Source: Candidatus Peregrinibacteria bacterium
GTDB lineage: Bacteria; Patescibacteriota; Gracilibacteria; CAIRYL01; GCA-016699755
Direction of reading: 5' to 3'
DNA length: 59,142 bases
Assembly (NCBI GenBank): GCA_024762935.1
Contig: JANTGK010000004.1
Span: 1 to 59,142, forward strand
In this document: one piece after another, positions 1-11,600 of the stretch
How the letters are laid out: the number at the start of each line of letters is the position of its first letter
Numbering within the stretch: the stretch's first letter is position 1
Position numbers and translations under genes: made by a program
The notes under the pieces: model-generated
The model's input: the letters and a program-made list of their open reading frames with translations, nothing else
Told to the model about the DNA's origin: nothing
Databases searched by the model: none

Positions 1-683
1 CTTTGTAGGCAATATAAAGTTTACGAGGATTTTCCTCTATTTTTTGATCTGATTCTAAAGCAAAGATTTTTTCTTGAAGTGCAAAAAATAACTCTTGGAT
101 GTGTTCATTTTTATTTTTTAGATGATCTGCAACAGAATATTCGTCATAGTTTACTTTTGAAATTTGCTTTGCTGTCGTAGTTGTCTTTTTTGCCTGTGAA
201 CTGGCAATAAGTTTCAATTCAAAAATATTATTCTCATAACGAGAATATCCCCAAAGTTCAATATTCTCTGCCATTCTATTTATGGCATATTGATCGTATT
301 TGCTGAAAGTTTGTGCCACAAGCAAAACACGAGGAGAGCCAAAATCCACTTCAATATCTTTTCCAAGTTTCTTTTGTACTAAAAGTTGAAAATCTCCTGG
401 GTGATCCACAAGCCAATCAAGGTAAAAAAGTCCCTGATTGATAATGTTGTCTTTTTCTCCCCATTTGTACTCAATAATTACAGGTGAGTTATTTTCATCA
501 AGTCCAAGCGAATCGATTCTACCTCCATGCTGTTTTGAAGTTGTAAATTCTGAAGCCACAAAATGAATACCAAAAAGGCTTTTCATGTTTTGCTCTACAA
601 AACTCTGCAATTCCTTTTCATTACGAAAGTTTGACTTCTTCAATTGTTGTGCCGAGCTGTTTTCAGTTAGAAATATTGCCATA
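1..683 (-). CDS. PD-(D/E)XK-like / DUF5655 family protein (3' end cut by the window edge)
   Basis: Reading leftward from the ATG at 681-683 gives an open frame of about 227 codons that runs off the window. The N-terminal part has the layout of the DUF5655/nuclease-like family: an amphipathic start, FGIHFVASEF, then RIDSLGLDE followed by VIIEYKW. The spaced D and E-x-K residues in those last two motifs resemble a restriction-endonuclease-like active site. The tail seen before the edge (KLYIAYK) is where the DUF5655 domain would continue. The role in this family is not established; a nucleic-acid enzyme in defence or repair is possible but inferred. No neighbouring gene supports a specific system. 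Confidence 0.75.
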
Positions 684-1112
684 ATGTTTAGATTACCATG
701 TAAAGATTGTATCCCTTTTCCCCTAAATATTAAATCGTTTTCGTAGCGATAGCGAAGAAAACTCCTTATTTCCCCTCATTAAATTTAAGAAAAATTTTGT
801 TTTGCTTCCTTTTTCAAAAGCGAATCGGGAAATTCCTTATTCTCAAAAAAGATAAAAAATGTATGTCGGACAACTCGTTTCTATCAAAACTTTTGATATT
901 CTACAAACAGCTATTTGTATTCTATATGAACCTTGGAATGAGTTCTAAAAACTCATTTCTCCCACAGAGCACACTCAAAGATATGCAGCCACAATGAGGT
1001 ATTAATGTAATAAAAAAGAGACCTGTGGCTGCGAAGCTCCAGTAATCTGGAGCGAATAAGGAAGGTAGTCATGCTCTTTTTGTTTCTTTCATAGGAGAAA
1101 GATTGGAGTTTG

Positions 1113-1139
1113 AAATGCGAGATTTCTGTTCCGAAGCGA
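1113..1139 (-). repeat. 26-27 bp dispersed repeat (copy of the 15625-15702 array)
   Basis: The reverse complement starts TCGCTTCGGAACAGAAATCT and matches 15625-15651 at 26 of 27 positions by eye. Three diverged copies sit in tandem at 15625-15702. The unit lies next to a REP-like hairpin at both places, so the two repeat types seem to travel together. Confidence 0.75.
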
Positions 1140-1168
1140 CATGGCTGCCGTCAAGGCAGATATGAAGA

Positions 1169-1220
1169 GGAGGACAAGAGAAGAGAAAAATAGCGTAGTC
1201 TTTTTTCTTATTCTCTTGAG
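1169..1220 (-). repeat. REP-like hairpin element, copy 1
   Basis: The reverse complement reads CTCAAGAGAATAAGAAAAAA, then a TACG centre, then a pyrimidine arm ending CTTGTCCTCC. The outer arms pair (CAAGAGAA with TTCTCTTG), making a roughly 50-nt imperfect hairpin. Closely related copies lie at 15341-15391, 15448-15495 and 15717-15761. The flank at 1152-1167 is repeated exactly, inverted, at 12092-12107. Confidence 0.75.
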
Positions 1221-1362
1221 TAAATCCCATTTCTGACTGAGTCTGTAATCAGACGAAGGAGTTTTTGATTTTTAATGTTCCTGAATGTTTTCTTTCCAAT
1301 CTTCAGTCCTCGAAAAGAAAAGGTTTTTGTTACTTTTTGACTCTAAAAAGTAAAAATATCCT

Positions 1363-2640
1363 TTAGCAAAAAATCAAATCATCCCTGTCTGGTCCCACAC
1401 CAATTGAACTCATGGGCGCACCAGTCAGTTCTTCTATTTTTTGACAATATTTTTGAGCATTTTCTGGGAGATCAGAAAATTTTCGGCATTTACCAATATC
1501 TTCTGTCCAACCTGGAATTGTTATGGTCTCAAGTTCTATATCTTCGAGAACAGAAATATCTGCTGGAAAAGAGGAGAGTGTTTTTCCATTGAGCATGTAA
1601 TCAGTTACAATTTTAATTTCTTCGAGACCAGTAAGAACATCAAGTTTGGTAAAATTCCAGGCATCAATTCCAGAAATTTTTTGTGAATGTCTCGCTACAA
1701 CACAGTCAAACCATCCGCATTTTCGAGGGCGACCAGTAGTTGCCCCGTATTCATGTCCTTTGTCTTGAAGCCATTTTCCCGTTTTTCCCTCTACCTCACT
1801 GGGAAAAGGCCCTTCTCCAACACGAGTGGTGTATGATTTTATAATACCGAGGACAAAATCAATTTTGTTTGGTGGTATTCCGGTTCCAGTACATGCTCCT
1901 GCTGAATTCGTAACAGAGCTCGTTACAAATGGGTATGTACCAAAATCAATATCAAGGTGTGCTCCTTGTGCTCCTTCTACGAGTATTTTTTTTCCTTGGG
2001 AAATCGACTCATGGAGTATCTCTGAGGTATCAACAATGGTTTCTTGAAAGAGGTCTGCAAAATCTTTGTAGAGATTGATTTCTGTTGGAACATCCATCTC
2101 AAAACCATGCCTTTTCATTCGGTATTCAATGTTTTCTTTTAGTTTTTTCGTAAAAGAAGAAAAATCTCCCAAGAGCTCACCTGCTCGAATACCTCTTCGT
2201 GAAACTTTATCTTCATAGGCTGGCCCAATGCCCCGACACGTGGTACCTATTTTTTCGCCACGAACCTCTTCTTGCGCTTTATCTGCCAGAATATGATGCT
2301 CAAATAAGAGGTGTGCCCTGTTAGAAATAAGAATCCTGCCCTTTGGATCAATACCCGCCTCTCGAAGAGTATTCATTTCATCCAGGAGTGTTGGGAGGTG
2401 TACAACACATCCATTTCCTATAATACATGTGCCATGATCATGAAGGACTCCAGAAGGAATAAGATGGAACACAAATTTTTTATTATCAACAATGATGGTA
2501 TGTCCTGCATTAGCTCCACCTCCTCCTCGGGCAACAAAATCCATATTTTCCGCAAGTCTATCGACTATCTTCCCTTTTCCTTCATCTCCCCATTGGGCAC
2601 CTACCACCACTATTACCTGTGCGTCATTTATTCGAGTCAT
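1363..2640 (-). CDS. purA: Adenylosuccinate synthetase
   Basis: This cytoplasmic enzyme joins IMP and aspartate using GTP to form adenylosuccinate, the first committed step from IMP to AMP. The 425-residue product has the usual family length. The N-terminal P-loop GDEGKGKIVD is at about residues 17-26, followed by GGANAGHT, GIGPAYEDK and, near the C-terminus, TTGRPRKCGWFD, all characteristic blocks. The end SSIGVGPDRDDLI is also typical. No other purine gene is adjacent. It is divergent from nnrD, with about 110 bp holding both promoters. Confidence 0.97.
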   Translation of the reverse strand: MTRINDAQVIVVVGAQWGDEGKGKIVDRLAENMDFVARGGGGANAGHTIIVDNKKFVFHLIPSGVLHDHGTCIIGNGCVVHLPTLLDEMNTLREAGIDPKGRILISNRAHLLFEHHILADKAQEEVRGEKIGTTCRGIGPAYEDKVSRRGIRAGELLGDFSSFTKKLKENIEYRMKRHGFEMDVPTEINLYKDFADLFQETIVDTSEILHESISQGKKILVEGAQGAHLDIDFGTYPFVTSSVTNSAGACTGTGIPPNKIDFVLGIIKSYTTRVGEGPFPSEVEGKTGKWLQDKGHEYGATTGRPRKCGWFDCVVARHSQKISGIDAWNFTKLDVLTGLEEIKIVTDYMLNGKTLSSFPADISVLEDIELETITIPGWTEDIGKCRKFSDLPENAQKYCQKIEELTGAPMSSIGVGPDRDDLIFC

Positions 2641-2749
2641 TTTTTAGAAAAACATACATATTGAGTCTGCCGGAAAAATTATAAATTGTCATTTGAATTC
2701 ATTGCCTTCTGTCGACAAGTTTTATAAATTTCGCCACAATTGCCCCGTA

Positions 2750-3526
2750 ATGAAAATACCTGTTCGAGTTCAGTCGGCAAAAAAAGGCGACTCCGGAAAA
2801 GTACTTGTTATTGGGGGGAGTCCGACTATTCATGGCGCACCAATTTTAGCATCTCTTGGAGCACTTGCTGCAGGTGTTGATCTTGTTTCTTTAGCACTTC
2901 CAAAAATTCATGGAGTTGTGGCGCGACAAAAAAACCTCAATTTTATTGTGACTGAGTTTTTAGATGATGAATTTTCTCGGGCAGATGCGAGACAACTCGT
3001 TGAACATGCTCATCAATGGGCGGACAGTGTTTGTCTTGGGTGTGGATTTTTTGAAGAAGCACTTCCAGCTGTTCTTGAATTTCTTCAGGGGTACACAGGG
3101 GCAATCGTTCTCGATGCAGGTGCATTGCATAAAGAAATCCTTCCGTTTATTCGGAATAGGACAAATGTTATTATTACTCCCCATGCAGGTGAATTTCAGA
3201 GACTTTTTGGAAGAGAATCAACACCTGAAAATGTTCGACGAATGGCAAAAAAATGGCGTATTACTATTCTCAAAAAAGGACCTGTCGATTTTATATCGAA
3301 TGCAGAAGAAGATATAAGCAATGCAACAGGGTGTTCTGAAATGTCTATTGGCGGAACAGGTGATACTCTTGCAGGGATTTGTTCAGGCTTTCTTGCTCAA
3401 AAGCTATCACCATTGGAAGCCGCACAACTCGCAGCATATAAATGGGGGAAAACCGGAGAGATTCTCAAAAAACGAAAAAATGTTTTTTCTGCAGAGGAAA
3501 TGATATTTGAATTCACGCAACGGTAA
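2750..3526 (+). CDS. nnrD: ADP-dependent NAD(P)H-hydrate dehydratase
   Basis: Members of this ribokinase-fold family repair damaged NADHX/NADPHX by ADP-dependent dehydration. The start chosen is the ATG at 2750 (MKIPVRVQ), giving 258 residues; the frame is open back to 2693 but the extra residues are not family-like. Visible motifs are GKVLVIGGS near the start, NVIITPHAGEF in the middle and the GGTGDTLAG anion-hole/catalytic motif near residue 212. The NnrE epimerase domain that is often fused to it is absent. Divergent from purA; the next gene starts 18 bp downstream. Confidence 0.92.
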   Translation: MKIPVRVQSAKKGDSGKVLVIGGSPTIHGAPILASLGALAAGVDLVSLALPKIHGVVARQKNLNFIVTEFLDDEFSRADARQLVEHAHQWADSVCLGCGFFEEALPAVLEFLQGYTGAIVLDAGALHKEILPFIRNRTNVIITPHAGEFQRLFGRESTPENVRRMAKKWRITILKKGPVDFISNAEEDISNATGCSEMSIGGTGDTLAGICSGFLAQKLSPLEAAQLAAYKWGKTGEILKKRKNVFSAEEMIFEFTQR

Positions 3527-3544
3527 TATTTTTCCTTTTTGGTT

Positions 3545-4192
3545 ATGCCTCAGTATTACGAAAAATTTGATAATGATCCTTTTCAGGAGAATGATGGCGA
3601 TCATCCGCCACACAAAAGACTAAGTATTTTTTTTGTATTTGTTGTTTTTCTAGGGGGTATTACCATTCTGTTATCCTTGTTTTTTTGGTTTCAGGGGCAA
3701 AATTTTTATAATCGTTTTCAGGAAGCCTTTCTTACAAATCAACAGCAGGTCCTTCGCATTTCCAAGAACTCTTTTATGCCTCATTTTCATAAGCTCATTC
3801 TTCTTTTTCAGGAGGATCCAGAAGGGCCTGAGGTAATGAAACAAATGGATATTGTCATTAATATTTCGCATCAAATAAGAAAATTATTTGAAATTTCGAA
3901 ACAAAACTTTCCATATGAGTCATTTTCAGATGAAGAGCAAAAAAAAATATATACATTTTTTGATATTCTTACAGAAATAGATTCTGGACGTCACGAGCAT
4001 GTTTATGAGGTAAAAAAGTGTATTGTAAAAACTGCTATTGGAGAAGAAGATGCAAAACAATTTTGTCAAAATGAAGAAGTGGCCTGGAAACAAGAAGTCA
4101 CATCTCTTGTAAATCAACTGGTAGAGTCTCTTGATCTCAACACACAAGATGAAGAAGAGTTTAGAAAAGCATTTACCCAATCGATGCAGTAA
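3545..4192 (+). CDS. Single-pass membrane protein of unknown function
   Basis: The product is about 215 residues from the ATG at 3545; a TTG six bases earlier is the alternative start. Residues 1-26 are polar and acidic. One strongly hydrophobic segment follows (about residues 27-48, SIFFVFVVFLGGITILLSLF), and the rest is a polar, probably helical domain without recognisable catalytic motifs. The topology fits an inner-membrane anchor with a soluble C-terminal domain. It sits 18 bp after nnrD and 45 bp before carA, so it may share their transcript. I do not recognise the family. Confidence 0.7.
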   Translation: MPQYYEKFDNDPFQENDGDHPPHKRLSIFFVFVVFLGGITILLSLFFWFQGQNFYNRFQEAFLTNQQQVLRISKNSFMPHFHKLILLFQEDPEGPEVMKQMDIVINISHQIRKLFEISKQNFPYESFSDEEQKKIYTFFDILTEIDSGRHEHVYEVKKCIVKTAIGEEDAKQFCQNEEVAWKQEVTSLVNQLVESLDLNTQDEEEFRKAFTQSMQ

Positions 4193-4237
4193 TATAGACT
4201 GGTGTCGAGAGGCATTTCACTTTTTCTTCCCTAAAAA

Positions 4238-5332
4238 ATGAAAGGAACACTTTTGCTTGCCGATGGTACAAAATTTTCTGGTGAGCTTTATGGAGCTCAA
4301 ACTATGGCTCATGGTGAAGTGGTCTTTAATACAGGTATGACGGGATACGACCAGTCACTTACTGATCCGAGTTATCGAGGGCAAATTCTTGTCTTTACCT
4401 ATCCACTTATTGGGAATTATGGAATTGCTCCTGATGATGTGGATGAGTATGGTTTGGCAAGGTTTTTTGAATCAAATCAAACCCACATTCGTGCTGTAAT
4501 CGTAAGTGAGCTTTCTCAGGAATATTCACATCATTCTGCAAAAAAATCTCTCTCAGATTGGTTGGAACAAAAAGGAATTCCACTCCTTTCGGGGGTTGAT
4601 ACTCGTGCCCTCACACAAGTACTTCGTGAGCATGGGGTGATGCTTGGGCAAGTGGTGCCAGAGGGAAAAGTTCCAATGGAAGAAGTTCCAGATCCAAATA
4701 CAACAAACCTAGTGGCAGAAGTCTCATGCACAAATATCGAAGTGATTGAACCTAAGAATCCTTGTGGTATTACTATTGCGGCAATTGATACAGGAATAAA
4801 AAATAATATTCTCCGTAATTTTTTGCAGCGAGGAGTACGGATAATTCGATGCCCATGGGACACCGATATTTCTCAGATTGATGAAAAAATAGATGCTCTG
4901 TTTTTAAGTAATGGACCAGGTGATCCAGAAGCAGTGGGGGAAGTAATTGGAAAGAATGTCGGGTATGCTCGTCAACAAAAGATGCCTATTTTTGGAATTT
5001 GTCTTGGGAATCAAATTCTTTCACTCTCTGTCGGAGCAAAGACATTTAAACTCAAATACGGTCATCGTGGGGTAAATCAGCCTTGCCAGGACAAAAAAAC
5101 AGGAAAAGCTGTTATTACGAGTCAAAATCATGGATATGCTGTCGATACAGATTCCCTTCCTGATGATTTTGAGGTCTGGTTTACAAATCTTAATGATGGA
5201 ACAGTGGAAGGTGTTTCCCATAAGACCGAGCCAATTTTTTCTGTACAGTTTCATCCCGAAGCTTGCCCAGGGCCACAAGATACACAATATTTATTTGATG
5301 ATTTTTTAAACGTTATTCGAGAAAAAAAATAA
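4238..5332 (+). CDS. carA: Carbamoyl-phosphate synthase small (glutaminase) subunit
   Basis: This subunit hydrolyses glutamine and passes ammonia to the large subunit for carbamoyl phosphate, the precursor of pyrimidines and arginine. The 364 residues match the family length. The N-terminal CarA domain begins with LLLADGTKFSGELYG and contains FNTGMTGYDQSLTDPSY. The class I glutaminase domain has the nucleophile in FGICLGNQ (about residue 251) and the His/Glu pair in QFHPEA. CarB is not in the window, so the partner must lie elsewhere. A long gap (5333-5651) follows. Confidence 0.96.
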   Translation: MKGTLLLADGTKFSGELYGAQTMAHGEVVFNTGMTGYDQSLTDPSYRGQILVFTYPLIGNYGIAPDDVDEYGLARFFESNQTHIRAVIVSELSQEYSHHSAKKSLSDWLEQKGIPLLSGVDTRALTQVLREHGVMLGQVVPEGKVPMEEVPDPNTTNLVAEVSCTNIEVIEPKNPCGITIAAIDTGIKNNILRNFLQRGVRIIRCPWDTDISQIDEKIDALFLSNGPGDPEAVGEVIGKNVGYARQQKMPIFGICLGNQILSLSVGAKTFKLKYGHRGVNQPCQDKKTGKAVITSQNHGYAVDTDSLPDDFEVWFTNLNDGTVEGVSHKTEPIFSVQFHPEACPGPQDTQYLFDDFLNVIREKK

Positions 5333-5651
5333 TTTTTTTATCATGAAGAATACAGCACCCAATCAATTTATTTCTTATTGTGACCCCTGTCGTACTGGCA
5401 CGGTGACTGAGGATTAGACGAGTGAACCTGAAAACAAGCACTCTTGCCAGGGAAAAAGACCGACAGGACACATGTACGAGCAGGTTTCTTTTGGAGAAAA
5501 GAATGAAAACGAAGGGATCGATAAGAGACTCAAAAAGATTCTAGATACAATCGGTTAGATGCAGTTTCCTATTCATGAAAAACAATTTCCGTTATTTTGA
5601 CTTTCCTTCAAAAAAACGGCAAATTTTTAGAGTAATACTCTCTTTAAATCG
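5333..5651 (+). ncRNA. Candidate structured RNA in the carA/alpha-2-macroglobulin gap
   Basis: This 319-bp gap has no open frame worth calling. Three nested helices can be drawn by eye: CCTGTCG (5386-5392) with CGACAGG (5461-5467), CTGGCA (5395-5400) with TGCCAG (5445-5450), and GAGTG (5420-5424) with CACTC (5439-5443). The segment also looks richer in G+C than its surroundings. It does not match SRP RNA, RNase P RNA, tmRNA, or any riboswitch or ribozyme I know. It could be a small RNA or the leader of the downstream gene. Strand is assumed from the neighbours. Confidence 0.4.
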
Positions 5652-8600
5652 ATGCCAAAAAAAGCAAGTCAGGAGGGCGGTCATTCGTCTCATTCTTCTC
5701 CAAAGATTATTCGAAAGATTCTCCTTGTGTTAAGTCTTGTTTTTAGCGTGTTCGGACTTGTTCTTCTTGGTTTTTTTCTTTCACCTGAGCCACAGGTGCT
5801 CGGGAGTGATCAAACAGGAATTGTTCGAGAGATTGCTTCAAATGGAGTATTCGAGGTTCATTTTACTGGAAAAATGAATCGAGAATCAGTAGAAAAATCA
5901 CTCCTCTTTACCCCAGAAATTCCTGGAAAGTATGTGTGGAAGGCGGATGATTATGTACAGTTTGTTCCAACAGATGCTCTCCCATATGGGAAAAAAATTC
6001 TATTATCTATTTCTCCATCTGCAAAAGACATGTGGGGAAAAAATCTTCAAAAAGAAGTTGTATTTCAATACCTTGTTATAGGTCCACCTCAGGTAACCAT
6101 GATTTCACCAATTTCATCGGAAGACTGGGAGAATGTCCTTCGTATTCGAAAAGGGAATGAGGCAAAACTTCTTTCTGATCCAGTGCTTATCAAAAAGGGA
6201 CAACCAATCACTATTATGTTTGACAGACCTGTTCGCACTCTTGCTCTTGATGCTGTTTTGCCAGAAAATAAAGGGAATCCCCTCGATTTTCTTACTTTTG
6301 ATCCACCTCTTACTGGGGACATACGGTGGCTTGGAACAAGCGCATTCGAGTTTCTTATCCATGAAGAAGATTGGCCGAATGCCCAAGAGGTCACCGCAAC
6401 TCTAAAAAAAGGTTTTCCAAGTGTTGACGGAGGAAAAACAACAGAAGATATCAGTTGGAAACTTCGTACTCAATCGCCAAAACTTATTTCTGTTACTGCA
6501 GGAAAGACACCTCTTTTTGTAGAGAAGGATGGTTTTTCCGGAACAAATATCTTACCAGACTCAAGAATTGTCTTAGAATGGAATATGCCAGTGGAACTTG
6601 AAAGTTTTTTTGATCACCTCACAATAACTCCAGAGAGAAAGATAAAAGATGATTACATTATTCAAGATCAGAAGAATAAAAATCACGTATACCTTGATTT
6701 TACGCCTCCACTTGCACGGAATGAAAAGATTAATATATCTATTGATACACAAGTACTCCCTCTCGATGGGAAATTGGCGTCAGAAAAACCATACTCTATT
6801 TCATTTGAAACATTACCAAATACATGTGCAAAGCTTGTAAATGATTCGGGTGAGCAGGTCAAAGAATTGGAGATATATCCAGATGATTCTTTTTTCATAG
6901 AATTCTGTTCGTTTATGAATTGGTGGGATAGTGAAAAAGAAGAAGAGATTGATTTTAGTGAGAAACTAAAAGATCATATAACACTTTCTTCAGGTGCTTC
7001 ACTAGAAGATGCAGAGGTTTCATGTTCAGGAACAGGGTGTACTGTTTGGGTTCCAACGCTACCAGGAGAGGAATTTGATGTTTTTCTCTCTGAAGGTCTT
7101 ACTGATGTTTTTGGTCAGTCAATACCAGTATCAGATATATCTGCCCATATCTCAGTTCGTGATTATGCCCCAATGCTCTATCCCATGACTCGAGGTGGCT
7201 CACGTGGATTATATGATAGCGATGAGCCTCTGGGGGTCTTTTTTTCTGCACGGAATGTGTCTCAGGTACAAGTGACAACTTGTGAAGTTCCGAAAGAGAC
7301 TGTGCGAGATATTGAGGGGAAGGGCGGTTGGAAATGGTATGATTTTTCATGTAAGGAAGGAGGAAAAAATATCAGAAAAAAAACACAATCTGTACCTGGA
7401 GAAAAAAATGAGACAAATATTTTTGAGGTTTCCATTGAGAATGAAAATAGTGATACTTCTGTTATTTATTGGGAAGTATATTCTCCTGAAGTTCTCAGCC
7501 CTTGGGATAATGAACCGAGAAAATATTCTGGAGTAGCCTTTTCTGCTAATGCATCATTTACGGCAAAATCTGGAGATGGCTTTGTGACTGTTTGGGCGAC
7601 AGATTTTGAGACGGGGAAGCCTATTAGAAATTTCCCCGTAAAATTTTATGATGAATCTGGTGTAGCATTTGCTCAGGGAGTTACGGATGAAAAAGGACTT
7701 CTTACTGCAGAAAAACCTGATGGAGTACATGAATACTGGGCAGAAGGAATCTCACAAAAGTATAGGGCATATATCGGTTGGGATTGGGATTCAGGCGTAT
7801 CATCATGGGATTTTGGTATTTCACGTGATTGGCAAGAGAGTCCACGTATGATGGGAACAGTTTTTACAGATCGACCCATTTACCGACCCGGGCATACTGT
7901 ATTTTTTAAGGGAATCCTTCGAGAGGACAGAGATGTTCATTTTACGATTCCTAAAGACGAATCAGTATTTGTAGAAATCGAGAATAGTCGAGGGGAGAAG
8001 GTGTTTGAAAAAGAATTGGCACTATCTAAGTTCGGGACATTCGCAAGTTCATTTAAGATTAGTGATAAAAGTCCTACTGGAAGATTTTTTATTACAATAA
8101 AAAGACAAGAAGGGGAGAGACAGGTACCCTTTCTGCATTATACATTTTGGGTTGAAGAGTATAAAAAACCGGTCTTTCAGCTCAAATTTCTTTCAGAAAA
8201 AGAAGAATTTATATCTGGTGATGAATTTAATGTAGATATTTCCTCAGAATACTTTTTTGGAGCTCCACTTTCTGGCGCCGACATATCATGGTATGTGGTA
8301 GAGTCACCATTACATTTTGACAGGTGGTCCGGACAAGGGTGGTTCTCTTTTGGTGACGATCAGCAGTGGTGCTGGTGGGAGTGTTCGAGTGATGAGGAAG
8401 TAATTCATGAAGGGAGTGGAAAAACAGATGAGTCGGGCATGTTTCACATCTCTTTTAGTCCCGATGTGGGATCACATAAACTCTATACATTACGAGCAAC
8501 GGCAACAGATTCTGCCGGTCAATCTGTATCAGGAAGCAAAACATTTCCCTTCTTTGCTGGTGAATTTGTATTAGGGGTTCGAAGTCTTGATTTTTGGCTC

Positions 8601-11600
8601 GATGAAAGTGCAAAGCAGGCAAGGGCACAAGTGCTCGCAACAGATGTAGATGGAGAGGCCATTACGAGTAAAAAATTTCTTGCTACTTTGCAACATGTTA
8701 CGTGGAACAGCGTCAAGAAACGAGATATTGATGGGAATTATTATTGGGAAAGTGAGCAAGAACTTACTGATCTTGAGAGCATCACTGCCGTAACAAATGT
8801 GGGAGGAAAGGTTGATATTGCTTTTGATCTCAAAGATGAGGAAGAGTATTTTGGAGAATTGCGAATCTTTGTCCAATCAGAAGATGCAAGGGGGAATAAA
8901 ATCACGGCTTCTGATCGAGTTTGGCGAAGTTCTTCCAATTATTACTCTCCTTGGAGACAAGAAAATAATGATCGTATGGAAATTCATCTTGAAAAATCTG
9001 ATGTTTCACCAGGTGATACTATTATGCTTTTCCCTGCATCACCTTTTTCTGAAGAAGTTTCAGCCCTTATTACTGTAGAAAGAAGATCCATACTTTTTCA
9101 AGATGTTGTTTCATTAAAACCAGGTCAGCCTATTGTTCTTGATGTAACGCAGGAGATGGTACCCAATGCTTTTGTTTCAGTAGTTGCTTCAAAAGGGAAA
9201 GGGCCTTTGGGGAAAATTCACCGGTCTATACGTAAATTTGATGAATTAAAAGAAGATGAAAAGAGTCTCACTGAAAAAATGAATGTTCTGGAAGAGAAAA
9301 AGAATACTATTCTTGAAAAACTAGAAGGAGCAAATGATAATCTTGCTGCTTCTCTCAAAAAAGGGATGGGAAATATTGAAAAAGAACTCGACACCCTTCG
9401 GAGAAAGCTTGTCTCATCGCAGGAATCTTCTGAAAAATTGAAAGCAAAAATTATTGTTGAGTATGGGGATAAACCATTTCCAAAACTGGGCATAGAATCT
9501 CCACGTCCGGAAATAAAAGTGGGCATTGTTCCTGTTCGAGTATCTGCAGCCGAAAAACAGCTCAATGTTACTATTGTTCCCAATAAAGATGAATATATCC
9601 CTGGTGAAGACGTCTCTCTTATCTTTCGTGTAGAAGACTCTCTTGGGCAACCAGTACCAGAAGCTGATCTTTCTGTCGCCATTGTTGATGAATCCCTCTT
9701 GGCCCTCAAATCACGTCAAAATGAGAATATTTTTGATATATTTTTTCAACTGAGAGATTTAGGAGTCGAGACAGCGACATCTCTTACAAATTTTGTGGAT
9801 CGCCTTAATGTTACGGCCCAAAAAGGAGAAAAAGGTGGTGGTGGCGGTGGTGACCTGGACCTTTTAAAGAGAAAGAGGGGGGATTTTCGAGACACAGCAT
9901 TATGGGTTGCCAATCTTCATACAGATGAAAATGGATCTGCAAATGTCGATTTTACTCTTCCGGATAATACAACAACATGGCAGGCATGGGTAACGGCAAA
10001 TACTATTGATTCTCGTTTTGGAAGTAAAAAAAGGAATTTTATGAGTAGAAAACCTCTTTTGTTGTCCCCTCTGCTTCCACGGTTTCTCTTGGCAGGAGAT
10101 GAGGCTGTGGTGGGAGCTTCTGTTCACAATCAATCTGGTGGTGAGTTAGTAGTGAGTACAGAATTTTCAGCTGAAAATGTTGAGATTTTAAAGCGAGAAA
10201 CAACCAGTTTTCGCTTGAAGGATGGGGGGAGAAAAGACATATACTACACCATTCGAGCTCTTGGAAAAGAAGAAACTCCTCTCGCTGAATTTGATCCAGC
10301 TCTCTTTACCTTTTCTGTTCAAGGTGACAAAGAGACTGCGGTCGATACTCTTGAAATTTCAATTCCAATTCAGGCACCTGCAGTAGGAGAGACAGTGGCA
10401 GTGAGTGGATTTTTACGAGAAGAAGACTCTTCACAGAGAGAAAATATTTTTGTTCCGAACGGTATTTTGCAAGATATCGGCAGTTTTTTTGTCTCCCTGA
10501 CTGCTGGAGTAGTCGGAAACATCTCTGATGGACTTTCTTCTCTTGTGAGATTCCCTTATGGGTGTGCAGAGCAGATTATGAGTGCACATCTTCCAAATGT
10601 TGCACTTGTGCAAATGGAAAAGGAAATTGGACAAGAATTTATTGGAATTGATTCAGAAGAAGTGGGAAAGATGGTTAACGATGGTCTTCAGAAATTATAT
10701 CAGCTTCAGGAACCTGATGGTGGGTTTGGTTTTTGGCCAGACTCAATGCGAAGTTATCCATATCTTACAGCATATGTTCTTTTTGGACTTGAGCAAACTC
10801 GGGCAGCTGGATATACCGTTGATACCGATGTTATCCGTCAGGCACAGAGATATCTTGCGAAGAAGCTGATTGAAAGTATGTCAGAAGAAAAAATGGATTT
10901 GGAGTCTTCCTATTCATTTGCGGATTCTGATGCACGTGCTTTTGCAGCGTTAGCACTCAGTTATGCGAGTGATTTCGACAAATCTTTAATCTCTGTGCTT
11001 TTTGATGATAGATTCACGATGTCTCCGGAAGGAAAAGCATATCTTCTTATGGCTGCTGAGCGAGTCTTGGATGAAAATTCACAGATTCCCGAGAAGCTTA
11101 TAAGAAGTATTGAAAGTGCTGCAAAACAAAGTGATAGAACAGCATTTTTTCAATCTGGAGATAATCAGTGGAATTTCTCGTCTGACATTCGTTCCACGGC
11201 GGTAGTTCTTCTTTCTCTTCTGAAGGCTGAGCCAAATCATCCACTCATTCCAAAAATTGTTCAATTTTTGAGGGACAACAAACACTCTTCTGCAAAATAT
11301 ATAGGCGGTCCATGGGGAAGCACACAAAACACAGCATGGACACTTTTGGCACTTACCGAATTTATAAAACAAAACCCATCTGGGAAAAGTGATGTGCAAG
11401 TAGCCTTAAATATGAACCCCGTTATTACCGACGAACTTCTCCCTCATGGGAAGAGTGTAGACATCTCTCTTCCTATTGCAAATCTTCTTGTTGGAAAAAT
11501 AAATGGGGTAGATGTGAATAAAGAAGGATCTAGTATCGGGTATGATATGGTACTGAATTACTTCCTGCCTGTGGAAAAGGTATTTGAACGTAACCATGGA

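Larger units (their letters stand above)
684..1362. other. Gene-free stretch with hairpins and dispersed repeats
   Basis: No convincing gene is seen; the only open frame (797-997) is short and low in complexity. The stretch holds an inverted repeat around 937-957, a perfect hairpin GCTCCAG-TAAT-CTGGAGC at 1036-1053, a CTGCC/GGCAG hairpin near 1145-1159 and two repeat units listed separately. It separates the outward-reading DUF5655 gene from the 3' end of purA. Confidence 0.6.

Noticed and set aside
797-997. 66-codon frame in the first gap
   Set aside because: Low-complexity Phe/Lys/Leu content, no ribosome site, and no similarity to anything known to me.
9218-9709. 163-codon Ser/Phe-rich frame antisense in the alpha-2-macroglobulin gene
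   Set aside because: Antisense shadow of the charged coiled-coil segment.
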